Source: Papilionanthe hookeriana x Papilionanthe teres
Lineage: Eukaryota > Streptophyta > Magnoliopsida > Asparagales > Orchidaceae
Length of the DNA: 64,000 bases
Direction: 5' to 3'
Assembly: GCA_022702705.1 (NCBI GenBank)
Contig: CM040427.1
Location: forward strand, 76,685,283 to 76,749,282
Position 1 is the stretch's first letter. Every line of letters begins with the position of its first letter. Below the pieces are notes generated by a model. That model did no database searches. It was not told the origin of the DNA and worked only from the letters and a program-made list of their open reading frames with translations. Both the position numbers and the translations under genes were made by a program. Shown here piece after piece: positions 54,057 through 64,000 of this stretch.

Positions 54057-54900
54057 GATTAACTGTTAGTTGTTCTCATTTAAAATTATTTCAAAAAATT
54101 AGTAACATGATATCCTGTAATATAACTCAATTTCAGATAACTGTATTTTATAAAATTGAATGAAACTATTTAGTAATGAAAAATAATTTTGTAATGTAAG
54201 ACATTTGGTATAAGAGAATAGGACTATAGTCAACTATTCAAAGTAAGAAAAATTGTATGTTTGAAATATTAAGAATCTTAAAATTTTATGTGATAAGAAA
54301 GGATTGAGACTCTATGATGAATCATTAATAAGCTAAAGAAATGCCTATAAGGTAAAGGAATGTGGTAAGTTTCAAACTTAAGGTGAAAATTGTGAAGTTC
54401 AAAATCATTAAAGGCTATCCAGATATATTAATCCTCACTGAAAAGCAAAGAAAACAAAAGAAAGGAAAAGAAAAGAAAAGCAAAAGAAAACAAATGAAAA
54501 GAAAAGTAAAGAGAAGCTTGAGGAGACGCCTAATCAATATTTGGCTTCACTTGGACCTACCTAAAGGAGAGAACTTAACTACCTTCCTGAACTTATATGT
54601 ATGTATTAGCTTCTTTACTACTAGTGTTCTCATAAACTTCTTTTCATGTAATCCTTTTAAGTGTCTTAATAGAACAATCTACAATTATTTTTGAAATGAA
54701 TAGAAAGCTAGAACTCCTAAACTTGATTACTAGATATTCTTACACCTGCAGAATTTACTTGAATTTATCAAAGATCTTTCTGAAAATTTTACTATTGTAC
54801 TTATTTAAATCAAAATTATGGAATTCTAGAAAGAATGTTCATTGCAGTGGATCATATTTTATATGTATTAACTAAAATTACTTGAGGACAAGTAATAGTT
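54057..54900 (+). other. 3' UTR of element G
   Basis: Noncoding; purine tract 54438-54510 with the same flanks as in B, C and D. The Lys-rich open frame at 54362-54694 is a by-product of the purine tract. Confidence 0.7.
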
Positions 54901-54913
54901 AAGTTTGGGGAAT
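54901..54913 (+). promoter_or_regulatory. Polypurine tract of element G (LTR-proximal)
   Basis: AAGTTTGGGGAAT after ACTTGAGGACAAGTAATAGT. The first TG after it is 11 bp on, so the exact LTR start is uncertain. Confidence 0.7.
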
Positions 54914-54923
54914 CTTATTTCAG

Positions 54924-56506
54924 TGAAAATTTGATAGCTTTTTATTATTCATTTCATACCTATTTTTTATGATATTGCACTTTAAAGAAAAGTATTTTTC
55001 ATTATTTCATGCAGGTACAATGATTTTAGGTCTTTGAAGCAAAAGGAAGCGAAAATGAGAAAATTTAGAAAGAAAAAATATAAAAGTGCATTTTATTGAA
55101 CCAGCACCGAACAGCGCTATCACCAGCACCAGACAGCTTTAGTTTCCAGAGAGTTATGACGTTTTGGCAGAATAATGCGCCGAACGGCGCTCCTACCAGC
55201 GCTGGACAGCGCCCTATCCCGATTTTAAACTAGATTCAATGTATTTGGCCGGATTTTGAAAGGTTGCTTAAGGAAACTCTTGGGAATTCAGTTTTAGCCG
55301 AATTTAAACACTTTTGGAGGCAAATTTCAAAGGGGGGAATAAAGGGAAGAGAAGAAGAGAGTAGTTTAGAGTTTAGGGAGAGTTTCTTTCCATTTTATGT
55401 AGGAAGTTAGGTTTTGTGTTTTCTCTTCTAAGGAGTATGAGAGAAGAGGGAATGTGAGAGAATTCTTCTTCCTTACTATTCTAAAGAGAGAATTATGTGT
55501 TGTTGTGAAAAAAAGAAGAGGAGTCAAAGAAATTCCTTGAGTTTATCTTGGGGGAGAGTTTGAGATAGGTTGTCTTTACTTTACTCTATTTGTATGATGT
55601 TGTTTTTATATATGAAATCCATGTTTTGTCATCTTTTCCTTATGAGTCTTGAGTAGATTTCTTTGTCTTTCTTTTTTTCATGTGATGTGTTGATGTTGTG
55701 AAATGGAAATGAAATGCTGATTTATTATGGAGAATTTGTGATGACCTTTTCACTTAGAACTTCATTTACTTTTTGATCTGGCCAATTGAATTGTTAAAAC
55801 TTGTTGGGAATCATATGTTCCGAAAGGATTATGAGTTCCACAACAAAAATGAAGGTCACATTCAATTTCCATGAATGAGAGATGTAGTTCATGGGGATTG
55901 AGTGCAAATAAATAGGGAAATATACTTTGATGGGCGTAGAATTGGAGATTTCAGAGTGACAAGCTGAAATCCTCAATTTGGTCCTAATGTTTAGAAACTG
56001 AAGTGAGAGTTAGCCTTCAGGTGAAGGGAAGTGGGAGCTCTGGAGTGAGAGCTAGTATCCTCCCAGCCTAACCACGAATTTGGGGACTAAACTTAGATTT
56101 AGTCAATGTTTTTTATACACTGAAATATGGGTAAAGAATATGATTGCTCCTATTTGGTGCAATACATTAGTATTAGTGATCTATATCACAATAATCATCA
56201 CATTACAATTGGAAAGGAGGAAGACTCTTTCTTACAACTGAACTTTGTTATAAAATTAGTCTTGTGTTAGTTTAACTTGCTAAAGTTTAGAACTTTCTTG
56301 GCAGAAGTAGAAACTAAATCTATTTGTCTTTACTTTAAGAATTAAACCACTTGCAATTATGTTGTTATTCGATAAGTTATTTTTGTGCTACACCATAAAA
56401 TTAAAGTCTCACTGTGGGATCGATAACCGGGACTCTGCTAGAGCCACTGTATTACTTAAGCGAAAAGTATACTTGTGTTAATTGTGTGACTCATTATAAT
56501 CTAAAT

Positions 56507-56542
<36 letters not shown>

Positions 56543-56545
56543 AAA
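54924..56545 (+). repeat. LTR of element G
   Basis: Carries the CACTTTAAAG box (54973-54986), a GC module of a third motif type (55100-55222: GCGCCGAACGGCGC, CCAGCGCTGGACAGCGCC) and the R/U5 block (56415-56480). Ends within or just after an (AT)n run at 56508-56540; the exact terminus is not fixed. Confidence 0.82.
55100..55222 (+). promoter_or_regulatory. GC-rich U3 module, LTR G
   Basis: Motifs GCACCGAACAGCGC, GCGCCGAACGGCGC and CCAGCGCTGG; the third distinct sequence type at the same LTR position. Confidence 0.65.
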
Positions 56546-57620
56546 TACGAGTTCGATAATTTTTGCAAATTAAAAAAGTCGCACCATCAACTCCTAAAAT
56601 TTGAAAAAAAAACCCCTAAAAGTTAAATGGAACTCAAATGAACAAAGATCATTGAAAGCATCCTTATCTATGATACCCGGTTCTACAAAGATTTCTTGGA
56701 TAACACAGCCTATGATTGTTGATAGGAACATTCAGGCCAGAATAAGTTTAACCATCTCTCAAACTAAGTAGATCGGGGAAGCTGAATAACCTGGGACAAT
56801 AGAAAGCCATGGGTATCTTAATCTGGTTGTCTAAAATAAAAATAAAATAAAATAAAATAAAATAAAATAATAAACAAACAACCAAATCACATGGCAAAGA
56901 TATATTTTATGCTAATTCTATTTTGTAGGGCTACTAAAGGCGAAAGGCGATTGTCACCTTAGATTTATTTTACATGTTATTAGGTGTGCTAACTCTAATT
57001 TTACAAGGGTGGAAATTCAGAACCCGAAGCGATGGATAAATCTAAAATAAAATTTTGATAACAATATATAACAATAAGGAAGTTTAGGATCCTGGCAAAA
57101 CTCTTCTAGACTGTCAAGCATTCATTACCCTTAGGATAGGAATTTGAAACTCTTTCCTTGAAAACCATGACATTCAAACTTTTTGAGGATGAGTCACAAC
57201 CTTAATTGGGAGTACTCTTAAGCAATCTTTAATTTTCTTAAGATGCAACTATAGGGGCTTGCCCTTATAGAAAGAAGTGAACCCCAGAACAGGTACAATA
57301 ACCTGAATCACTGGACGTGGTTTAGCTTTAGTTAATTATTTTTCACGAGTATGCCTCCAATGTGTCTTAAACCAATACACTTCAGAGCTATACACAAGAA
57401 GTCTACCTCATGAAATCTTCCTCATGTCTTTCTTCTGTTTGCCCCCATCACCGTATGCCTTAGTCATCCAATTTCTTTTCTCTTTTAGATCGCCTATGTG
57501 ATCAGACATAGTTATTCGGAGAGAGAGGGCTAAATGAAGGTAGACAAGCTGGCTAATTCAAAATAACAAAAATGATGACGACGAAAAAATGACAACAGGT
57601 GGTGGTGACATAGAGGATGA
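56546..57620. other. Unrecognised stretch with an AAAAT microsatellite
   Basis: (AAAAT)n at 56833-56872. AACTATAGGGGCTTGCCCTT at 57248 is shared in reverse with 31013-31034. No gene recognised. Confidence 0.5.
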
Positions 57621-59935
57621 TTTAGAGAACCATTTCATTGTTCGACAGAAATCACGACAAAACAAGGTGGCAGAGAGAATGAATCGAACTTTGGTGGAGA
57701 ATTTTCAATGTATTTTATCCAATGCTGAGTTGGATATAATTCGTTGGGTCGATACCATATAATATATCTATCATTTATTGAGAAGAAGACTCCAAAGGAG
57801 ATGTGATCAGAGCATCCTGCTAATGATTATGTGCACATGAGAGTGTTGGGTGTCCAACTTACTACCCCGTGTAGAATAATATATTGGAATCATGAGCAAT
57901 GATGGAGATTTTCATTGGCTTTAGGCACAGAGTCAGAGGCTTCAAGTTATATGATCAGTCAGAAAGGAAGTTTTTCATTATTAAATAGGTTACATTTTTT
58001 TAGGCAAGCTTGTTAAAAAATCAGGACTGAAAGTAGGTGGAGAGTTATTCTCGAACATAGATATTCAATAAAAGTTTGAGTTTGATGCAACTTCATTTGT
58101 TGCACAAATTTAATCCACTCTAACTCAAATATCTGATTCACTTGCAGCTTGTAAGGTATCAGTTGATAATGTTCAGGAGGAGGTGGAATGAATTGTTTAG
58201 GATGAGATTCTGGCTCAGAATACTACTGCTAAGTGCAGGATAAGGTGCTAGAATGTCCCAGAACTAGATTGTTTGAGGGATCACCTTTCTTGTGCAATTT
58301 AAGCCACTGAGGCATAAGTTACTTGTCACTATAAAGAAGTGATGGTGAGCTCAAATTGTGATCATAGGAGAATTAAAATGGATGAAGAGGCGGAGTCTCT
58401 TCAAAATAATGGTACTTAGAGATTGGTGAAGATTCCTCCATGACGGAAAATCATTGGGTGTAAATGGGTATGCAAAGATGGAATGATCTCAAGGAGTTGA
58501 TGTGCAGTATAAGGCAAGATTAATGATAAAAGGCTCTACACAACAAGAAGGAATTGAATATGATGATGCTTTCTACCCAATGATCAAGTACCCGTCAACA
58601 CATTTTCTCTTAACACTTGTAGCACAATCAGTGATCTTAGAACAACTCGATGTGAAGACAGAATTCCTACAAGGAAAATTGTAAGAGGAGATTTATATGT
58701 TGTAGTTGTCTAGATATAGAGCATCAAAAGACTGGGTTTGTAAAATGGAGAAGTCCTTGTATTGGTTGATGCAGTCACCAAGACCGTGGTATAAAAAATT
58801 TGATCAATTTATGTGGGAACAGAAGTACACAAGAAGCTAGTTTGAGCATTATGCATATTTCAAAAAGTTTGCCAACTGTGACTTTATTTACTTACTTACA
58901 TCTGTTGATGATATGTTGATTGCACCTTCCAGTTAGATTAAGGTTGATAAGAAGAATAATCAACTGCCCAAACATTTTGAAATAAATGATTTGGGTGAAG
59001 CTCGTAGAATTTTTAGCATGAAGATTCTCAAGAACAAGTTAGCTGGAAAGGTTTGGCTTTCGCAAGTAGCTTATGTTCAGAAAGTGCTGAAGAAATTTAG
59101 GATTGATGACTTGAGCAAGGCAGTGAGTCTACCCATTACATATCACTTTCAGTTGAGTTCAGATCAGCGTCCTAATGATGATTAATAAAGGAATTTATGC
59201 AATCGGTTCCTTATGATACTGTAGTGAGCAGTCTAATAAATGTTATGGTTTCTACTAGACCTAACATTACACAAGTAGTTGGTGTTGTGAACAAGTTTAT
59301 GCATGATTCAGGAAGAAGTCATTGATAGACTGATATGAATATTTTGAGGTATCTGAAAGGTACAGTTGATGTTGGTTTGGTGTACAAGAGGTAGTCATCT
59401 AAGGCATATTTTATGTAGTTTATAATGACTCCAACTATGCGAGTGATATGGATAGGCAAAGATCTATAACCGGTTATTTATTCATATTGGTAGGATATTC
59501 AATTAGTTGGAGGTCAATTTTTTAGTCTACTATTGATTTGTTTACTATAGAGGCGAGTACATAGCAATCGCGGAGGTGTTGAAGGAAGATATATGGACCC
59601 AAAGCCTATTGGATGACTTGGGAGTTGATTAGGAGTCTCTGAAAGCGTTATTGATAGTTAGAGTGTGATACTCTTGGCCACAAATCCAAGGTTTCATTCT
59701 CGTACCAAGAACAGTGATGTGGGGAACCATTTTGTTCAGTACTTGATTGAAGAGGACAAGGTTTCGTTGAAGAAGATTGATACGTAGAAGAATCCAACTG
59801 ACATACTCACGAAGGTCCTACTAATCAAGAAGTTCATGTAATACAAGAGTTTGTAAACATCGAAGCTCAGAACTGATTGACCAAGGGTCATTTGAAGATC
59901 TATGCAAGGATTGATCACTTTGGGAGAGAGGTACA
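57621..59935 (+). pseudogene. pol: Copia-3 pol relic (integrase, RT, RNase H)
   Basis: Heavily decayed but collinear. Integrase KVAERMNRTLVENFQCILSN (57660-57740) and FIGFRHRVRGFKLYDQSERK. RT IIGCKWVCKDG, QYKARLMIKGSTQQEGIEYD, LEQLDVKTEFLQGKL, LTSVDDMLIAPSS (catalytic DD kept) and HFEINDLGEARRIFSMKIL. RNase H-side blocks YLKGTVDVGLVYKR, NHFVQYLIEEDKV and KNPTDILTKVLL. Many stops and frame changes throughout. The 64-residue piece at 58991-59185 is the longest clean part. A different subfamily from copia-1 and on the opposite strand. Confidence 0.85.
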
Positions 59936-60314
59936 TAGGTAACAATCTTGGTACAACTGATTTGGAGTTTGGAGCTCATTTGACTATCTCTCACTTCTCT
60001 GAAAGTTAGAGATGAGGTAGAGATTGTGGTAATTATAGTATAATTTTAATTGATTTGTTTCTTTTTTGGGTCATTTCCTTATATGCTTTAAGCCTGCTCT
60101 TTAAATGAGGAATTATTTTTCATGAGAGAGGTATGGAGAGGAAGTATTGAGTAGTATTCCCAGGACATTTGTTCTTTCTCCCCATTAGGTGATAGTGGAA
60201 TCTCCCTCCATATGGATGCAGGAGAATCAACTTAATGCCAAACCACATAATTTTTTTTTTGTGTTTGATTGTTGTTGTATGAATTTCTATGCTTCCGCTT
60301 ATTTTTGTACAACA
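59936..60314 (+). repeat. Probable copia-3 3' LTR (end part)
   Basis: Contains a TCCCTCCATATGGATGCAGG block and AAACCACATAATT, then ends GTACAACA at 60314. The same blocks (TCCCTCCCGTGGATGTAGG, GAACCACGTAATTG) occur in the LTR at 63208-63624, showing common descent. The LTR start was not located. Confidence 0.55.
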
Positions 60315-62640
60315 GGTTTAATGGCCGGATGCTCGCTAGTGAGGAGGACACGCAAGAGAGAAAGAAGAGGAGGATATTGGCTAGGGTTCAGGCACGAGGG
60401 CGAATGGACAGGATAAAATGTCTGAATCAAGGAGGAGCATTACCTGTTGAGTTTTGGTCTTTTAGATTTTAGTTATTTTATTTTTATTTTATCTTTCATT
60501 TTATAAGCCGGCCCAAACCAGTTGGTACATATGGACAATGCAATCATGAAGAGTTGTGAATTTGGAAAGTGATAAGCAATGGTTGGCTTTATAGAAAAGG
60601 AGAGGGTTTTTTTCATACTATGTATTTTAATTTTAAGTTTTTTTAGTTTGTCTCCATTTGTGTGTAAATTGATGAAGTATAAAATCCCATAAGCATAAAA
60701 TTCAAGATGAATCAACGTAATTTATTTTTGCGATCGGATATCATTTGGGCAACATCATAGTTAGTTGGGTTGTCTTGACCTCAATATGTATCATTATTGG
60801 GCAAAGTGAACATTACAGACTCATCAACGCGGTCTGTTTTGCCATTAGACATTGTTTGGGTAAACTTATTGTCCGTCAAGCCACCTCAACCTAAATTTCC
60901 CTGATGTCACATTCAAGCTCCATCATTTTTATAATGTTTGATTGAGTTCATTATCGAATGTCTTCGTCCTGTGTTATTCTAATATTCGTGCTACACCAAC
61001 ACAATTGATTTTATGGCTTCAACTTAAATTGGATGAATTTGTTTGGAATTATATGACTTTAACTTAAATTCAGGTTACGACTAATCTTCTTCTTGTCACC
61101 TTCTTCGCATTCAATTATTTTTTATTCGATCTTGCTTATAGTGATTAACGTTTCTTTTTCCAAAACTCGTGGTATATTTTTTAGCTTTGACAATTTCACT
61201 AACGTTGTTCTTCATCATACAAATGTATTCATGAATGTTTTGATCCTTATAGAATTTTCTTGCTTTCTGTTTGAGCCACACCCATTTTAAGAGGAGGGCA
61301 TTTCTCACTTCATCATTATTATATTATCTTTCTTAACATCCACTTCATGCAACTATAGAACATGTGATGCGTCTCCTTCAATCTCTCTAAAATATGTTAT
61401 CTCTTCATCTCCTTAATTTATTTGCTTGGAGCCAAGTAGAGTGACTAGTTTTAGACTAAGCCTAATCTTCCTTCACATGAAGTTCAACATATACCTTCTC
61501 CAACTCCATATAATTTGCCATGGGCAAGTAGAGGAGTATTGAACCTTTAAGAAAAACTGTAACACAATCAAAATAAATACTTGAATTTATTTCATTTTTT
61601 GATACATAAGAAACTACTTGAAAAAATGTAATACCTAAATATGAGATATGTACGCCTCATGGCCTGTTAATATAATTTTTCTACTTTCATCATAAGACAT
61701 GCCAGATTTGTTTTAGCTCTTAAACACAACTTCGTGATATTCTTTGATGTTGAATCTAATTCTCCTTTAAGTTTAATTACAAATTTATCTTTTTGATGTT
61801 GAGCAACGCTTTGGTAGACAAACTCTTTAAAGTCTTGAGCATCTCGCATATTCAAATCAACTAACTCAACCATAAATAATAACAAACTAGTCACCCATTC
61901 AGGCCTTGAGTTCCAAATATTTTTTTTTTTCTTTTGTTATTTATTGAAGTAGCAGAAGCATTTGACTGTTGTGTATCCATCACTCTTGCAAATAATAAGC
62001 ATCATGCTAAAAATTTATGACCAAAAATATATAATGAATATTTACAAAATCATAATAAATTTAAGTTATAATATTTTGTTAAAAATAAAATTATGTCCAT
62101 AAAAATCTATACAACATGAAAACATAATCTTTTCACAAAAAAGAGAACATTCTTAAATGTTAGGCACTAAACTTCAAAGTAAGATCGTTATATTTCATAA
62201 ATAATAAGTTAAACCACATTGTGACTAATAGCAAAAGTGTTCCTCGTCAGAGTATCTCTAATGAATCCATATCTTCTTCAAACATGATTTCATTGAGATG
62301 ATAAAATTATCCCCACCTTCTTCAAGTATTCAGTTATGTAATATAAAACAGGCAACTATAAAGAACTTGAATTTCAATGAAAAAATAGAGCTTATACTTT
62401 AGAATTATAAATTGGTTATTTAAAAAACTAATTGCATACTCCACTGTTGTGCGTGTGGTGATTAGTTACGAAGATTGAATAACTTTTTATAACTTATTAA
62501 TTTAATGTGACAAAATCTTGTGATATTTTGTGGAAATTTTTTTTTTAGTTGAGTAACGACCATCAGTCAAGTAGCACTTGTAAAAATTCATAATTTATAT
62601 TAGTAATAGAAATTAACTATTTTTAAGACTTTATATGGAC
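60315..62640. other. Unrecognised AT-rich stretch
   Basis: Two minus-strand open frames (61111-61308, 61667-61894) are Lys-rich and not recognised. The second (MTSLLLFMVELVDLNM) faintly recalls the Myb/SANT-like proteins that accompany PIF/Harbinger transposases, and lies on the same strand as the transposase relic at 62650, but the match is too weak to call. Confidence 0.4.
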
Positions 62641-62649
62641 TTAATTTAT

Positions 62650-62870
62650 GTACCATTTGGAACATGCAAACAATTGCATTTCTAAGGATTGGTACATCTA
62701 TGGCTGAACCTTTCTTACCTACCATAACGTCTGTAATCCGAAGTCAAATTTCACTGCTGCTAACCCATTTGGCTTGGCTTTCATTTTTCTTTCTCTAAAA
62801 TTGGATTCATACTTCTTAGATACACTCATCTTAATATGTATTTCATCTATAACACCAACACAATCTTATT
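62650..62870 (-). pseudogene. PIF/Harbinger transposase relic
   Basis: Minus strand from 62865: DCVGVIDEIHIKMSVSKKYE then SNFRERK and LAAVKFDFGLQTLW. These correspond to the family blocks DCIGAIDGTHI, FRGRKG..Q and FTYVLAGWEGSAHD. After a stop/frame change GKKGSAIDVPILRNAI follows (62720-62660). The first catalytic Asp (AIDG) is kept as VIDE. A short, broken DDE transposase fragment; terminal repeats were not found. Confidence 0.7.
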
Positions 62871-63207
62871 TCACATAATTATTATTAATCATATTTTTAT
62901 GACGTCTGCCTTTTCTCTCTCTAGAACCTAAGAGCTAGCCTTGAATTTCCTAGTGGCTTCGCCTAGAAGTCTGGTGTTGTGACTCATACTAGTTAGAAAT
63001 TAAACAATTTCTTGACTCCATCTTGTGTCATGTATTTAATATTGAATCTTTCAACCTTTTTGTTGAGTTTGACGCTCACGTTGAGATAAGCTATAACATT
63101 GGGCGTTTATAACAAGAAAAATATTATTTAGAAAACTATGATAAAAAGGTTGAAGCATCTTATGCTTTATGCTTATCTAAACATCATGTTAATAGTGACT
63201 CACAATT
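62871..63207. other. Short unrecognised stretch
   Basis: May include upstream remnants of the Harbinger-like gene on the minus strand, but no block is convincing. Confidence 0.35.
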
Positions 63208-63624
63208 TGTGTTATACTAAAGGCAAAGGGATATTTTTTGTAATATTGTCTATTCTCTCTAAGTCTCTTATTTAGGCTTCATCTATTATAAATAGATGAG
63301 GGTGGGTGAGACTTAGGTAAGGTGAATGTGAGAGGCAAGTGAGAAAAATTCTGTCCAAGAATTGAAGAGAGTGAGGTTAGCTTTGGAGGAAGATGAGAAG
63401 AGCATCTTGAAGGGTCTTGGGAGCAAAGAGTGAGGCCATGAAGATAAGGGCTCATCTTGTAAAGCTATGTATTCTCTTGCCTTTGTATTAGTGATATTGA
63501 TGATCGTTTCCCTCCCGTGGATGTAGGTCCAAAGAGACCGAACCACGTAATTGTTTTGTGTTCATTCTTGTGTTTGCTTGTGTCCTTTATTTTTTTCTTC
63601 TAGCCAAGTTGATTTCCCACATCA
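63208..63624 (+). repeat. LTR of an unrelated element
   Basis: About 417 bp from TGTGTTATAC to CCCACATCA. Has a TATA box (TATAAATAG, 63290-63298) and the TCCCTCCCGTGGATGTAGG block, then GAACCACGTAATTG. The start is tentative. The relative at 60170-60314 suggests the family occurs more than once locally. Confidence 0.6.
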
Positions 63625-63625
63625 A

Positions 63626-63643
63626 TTGGCGCCTTCTGTGGGA
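63626..63643 (+). promoter_or_regulatory. PBS-like site after the LTR
   Basis: TTGGCGCCTTCTGTGGGA. This LTR-proximal form is common to a set of plant LTR elements; only its first eight bases match the tRNA-Asp complement, so the primer is uncertain. Confidence 0.5.
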
Positions 63644-64000
63644 AATTTGGCACTTCTTGGCCGGAGATATTTCGGTTTCCAGGTTCTTGGGAGAAGGAAG
63701 GAGGTATCGGCAGAAGCAGGAATTCGGCAATCTTACTGTTGCCAAACTCGGCAATTCAAGACTCCAAGAAAAACAGTGAAATACTGCTGTCCAGATCTAT
63801 CCAAGTCCTTCGGCATTAAAGGTTACTGCAGAAAATTCTGAGAGTTTTTCGCATAACCTTTTTTCTGCGAAGCAAGAAAGTTGGCAGACATGAAGGTTCT
63901 TGGGAGGAGTTCGGCTACAGCAGGAACCTGCAGAGGTTCTTTGGACAGCCAAGATTCTGAGCAGTCGAGTCCCCAGCAGTTCTTCTTTCTTTTTTCCCGC
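63644..64000 (+). other. Leader of the element entering the right edge
   Basis: Repeats words such as GGTTCTTGGGA, GGCAGAAGCAGG and TTCGGC. Probably untranslated leader before gag, which would lie beyond 64000. The overlapping short open frames at 63551-63841 are unlikely to be genes. Confidence 0.45.

Larger units (their letters stand above)
53984..56545 (+). mobile_element. 3' end of Athila element G
   Basis: Plus strand: internal PPT-like tract (54039-54056), A/G-rich tract, LTR-proximal PPT (54901-54913) and LTR (from 54924 or 54932 to about 56545). Upstream coding parts are absent; the left boundary is the junction with H at about 53983. Confidence 0.8.

Noticed and set aside
60189..60472. 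Two overlapping plus-strand frames after copia-3
   Set aside because: They lie across the probable LTR end and differ in frame; no domain seen.
1..64000. tRNA or rRNA genes
   Set aside because: Matches to tRNA sequence are limited to the 12-18 base PBS sites; no cloverleaf was found.

Overview
The window looks like retrotransposon-rich, gene-poor nuclear DNA of a flowering plant, probably pericentromeric heterochromatin. It is AT-rich and lacks any intact host gene I could recognise. Almost everything recognisable is a Ty3/gypsy element of the Athila lineage, recognised by four things: gag and pol sequence; an extra ORF behind pol of the 'putative plant transposon protein' type; long LTRs of about 1.6-2.0 kb; and a primer binding site (PBS) matching the tail of plant tRNA-Asp. 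Ty1/copia remnants form the older substrate.

Layout: (1) 1-7633, minus: element A with 5' LTR (6062-7633), PBS, gag, a broken pol and the intact N-terminus of ORF3a running off the left edge. (2) A sits in the reverse transcriptase (RT) of copia-1. Only about 190 bp of that RT remain (7634-7826) before the next insertion. (3) 7829-26868, minus: element C, with 5' LTR, gag, a hole, RT-IN, ORF3a, ORF3b, 3' UTR and 3' LTR. (4) Inside C is element D (16687-23947), a gag-protease-only non-autonomous relative whose 5' LTR is deleted. (5) 26869-29985, minus: the rest of copia-1 (integrase, protease, gag, tRNA-iMet PBS, LTR end). (6) 31732-38448: two LTR+PBS fragments, F (+) and E (-), face each other across 3.3 kb of AT-rich unrecognised DNA. 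(7) 38449-41290: a strongly G-over-C skewed stretch with no recognised gene. (8) 41441-51472, plus: element B, bounded by a 5-bp duplication and inserted in the gag of copia-2; its front half is deleted but pol, ORF3a, ORF3b, 3' UTR and 3' LTR remain. (9) 52.4-57 kb: microsatellites, GTTCG-rich repeats, an LTR scrap (H) and the 3' end of element G. (10) 57.6-60.3 kb: copia-3 relic. (11) 62.65-62.87 kb: PIF/Harbinger transposase relic. (12) 63.2-64 kb: the end of an unrelated LTR with a PBS-like site and leader.

The most interesting signals are shared by the Athila copies. There are two paralogous ORFs behind pol (ORF3a, ORF3b). A GC-rich palindromic module in the U3 promoter is repeated upstream of ORF3a and again upstream of ORF3b, and its motif type matches within an element while differing between elements. 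A second polypurine tract lies about 0.9 kb upstream of the LTR-proximal one. A fossil PBS lies inside the LTR end. Element D keeps gag-protease but has swapped RT, RNase H, IN and both ORF3s for an acidic C-terminal extension. All near-complete ORFs carry stops or frameshifts, so none of these copies looks autonomous.
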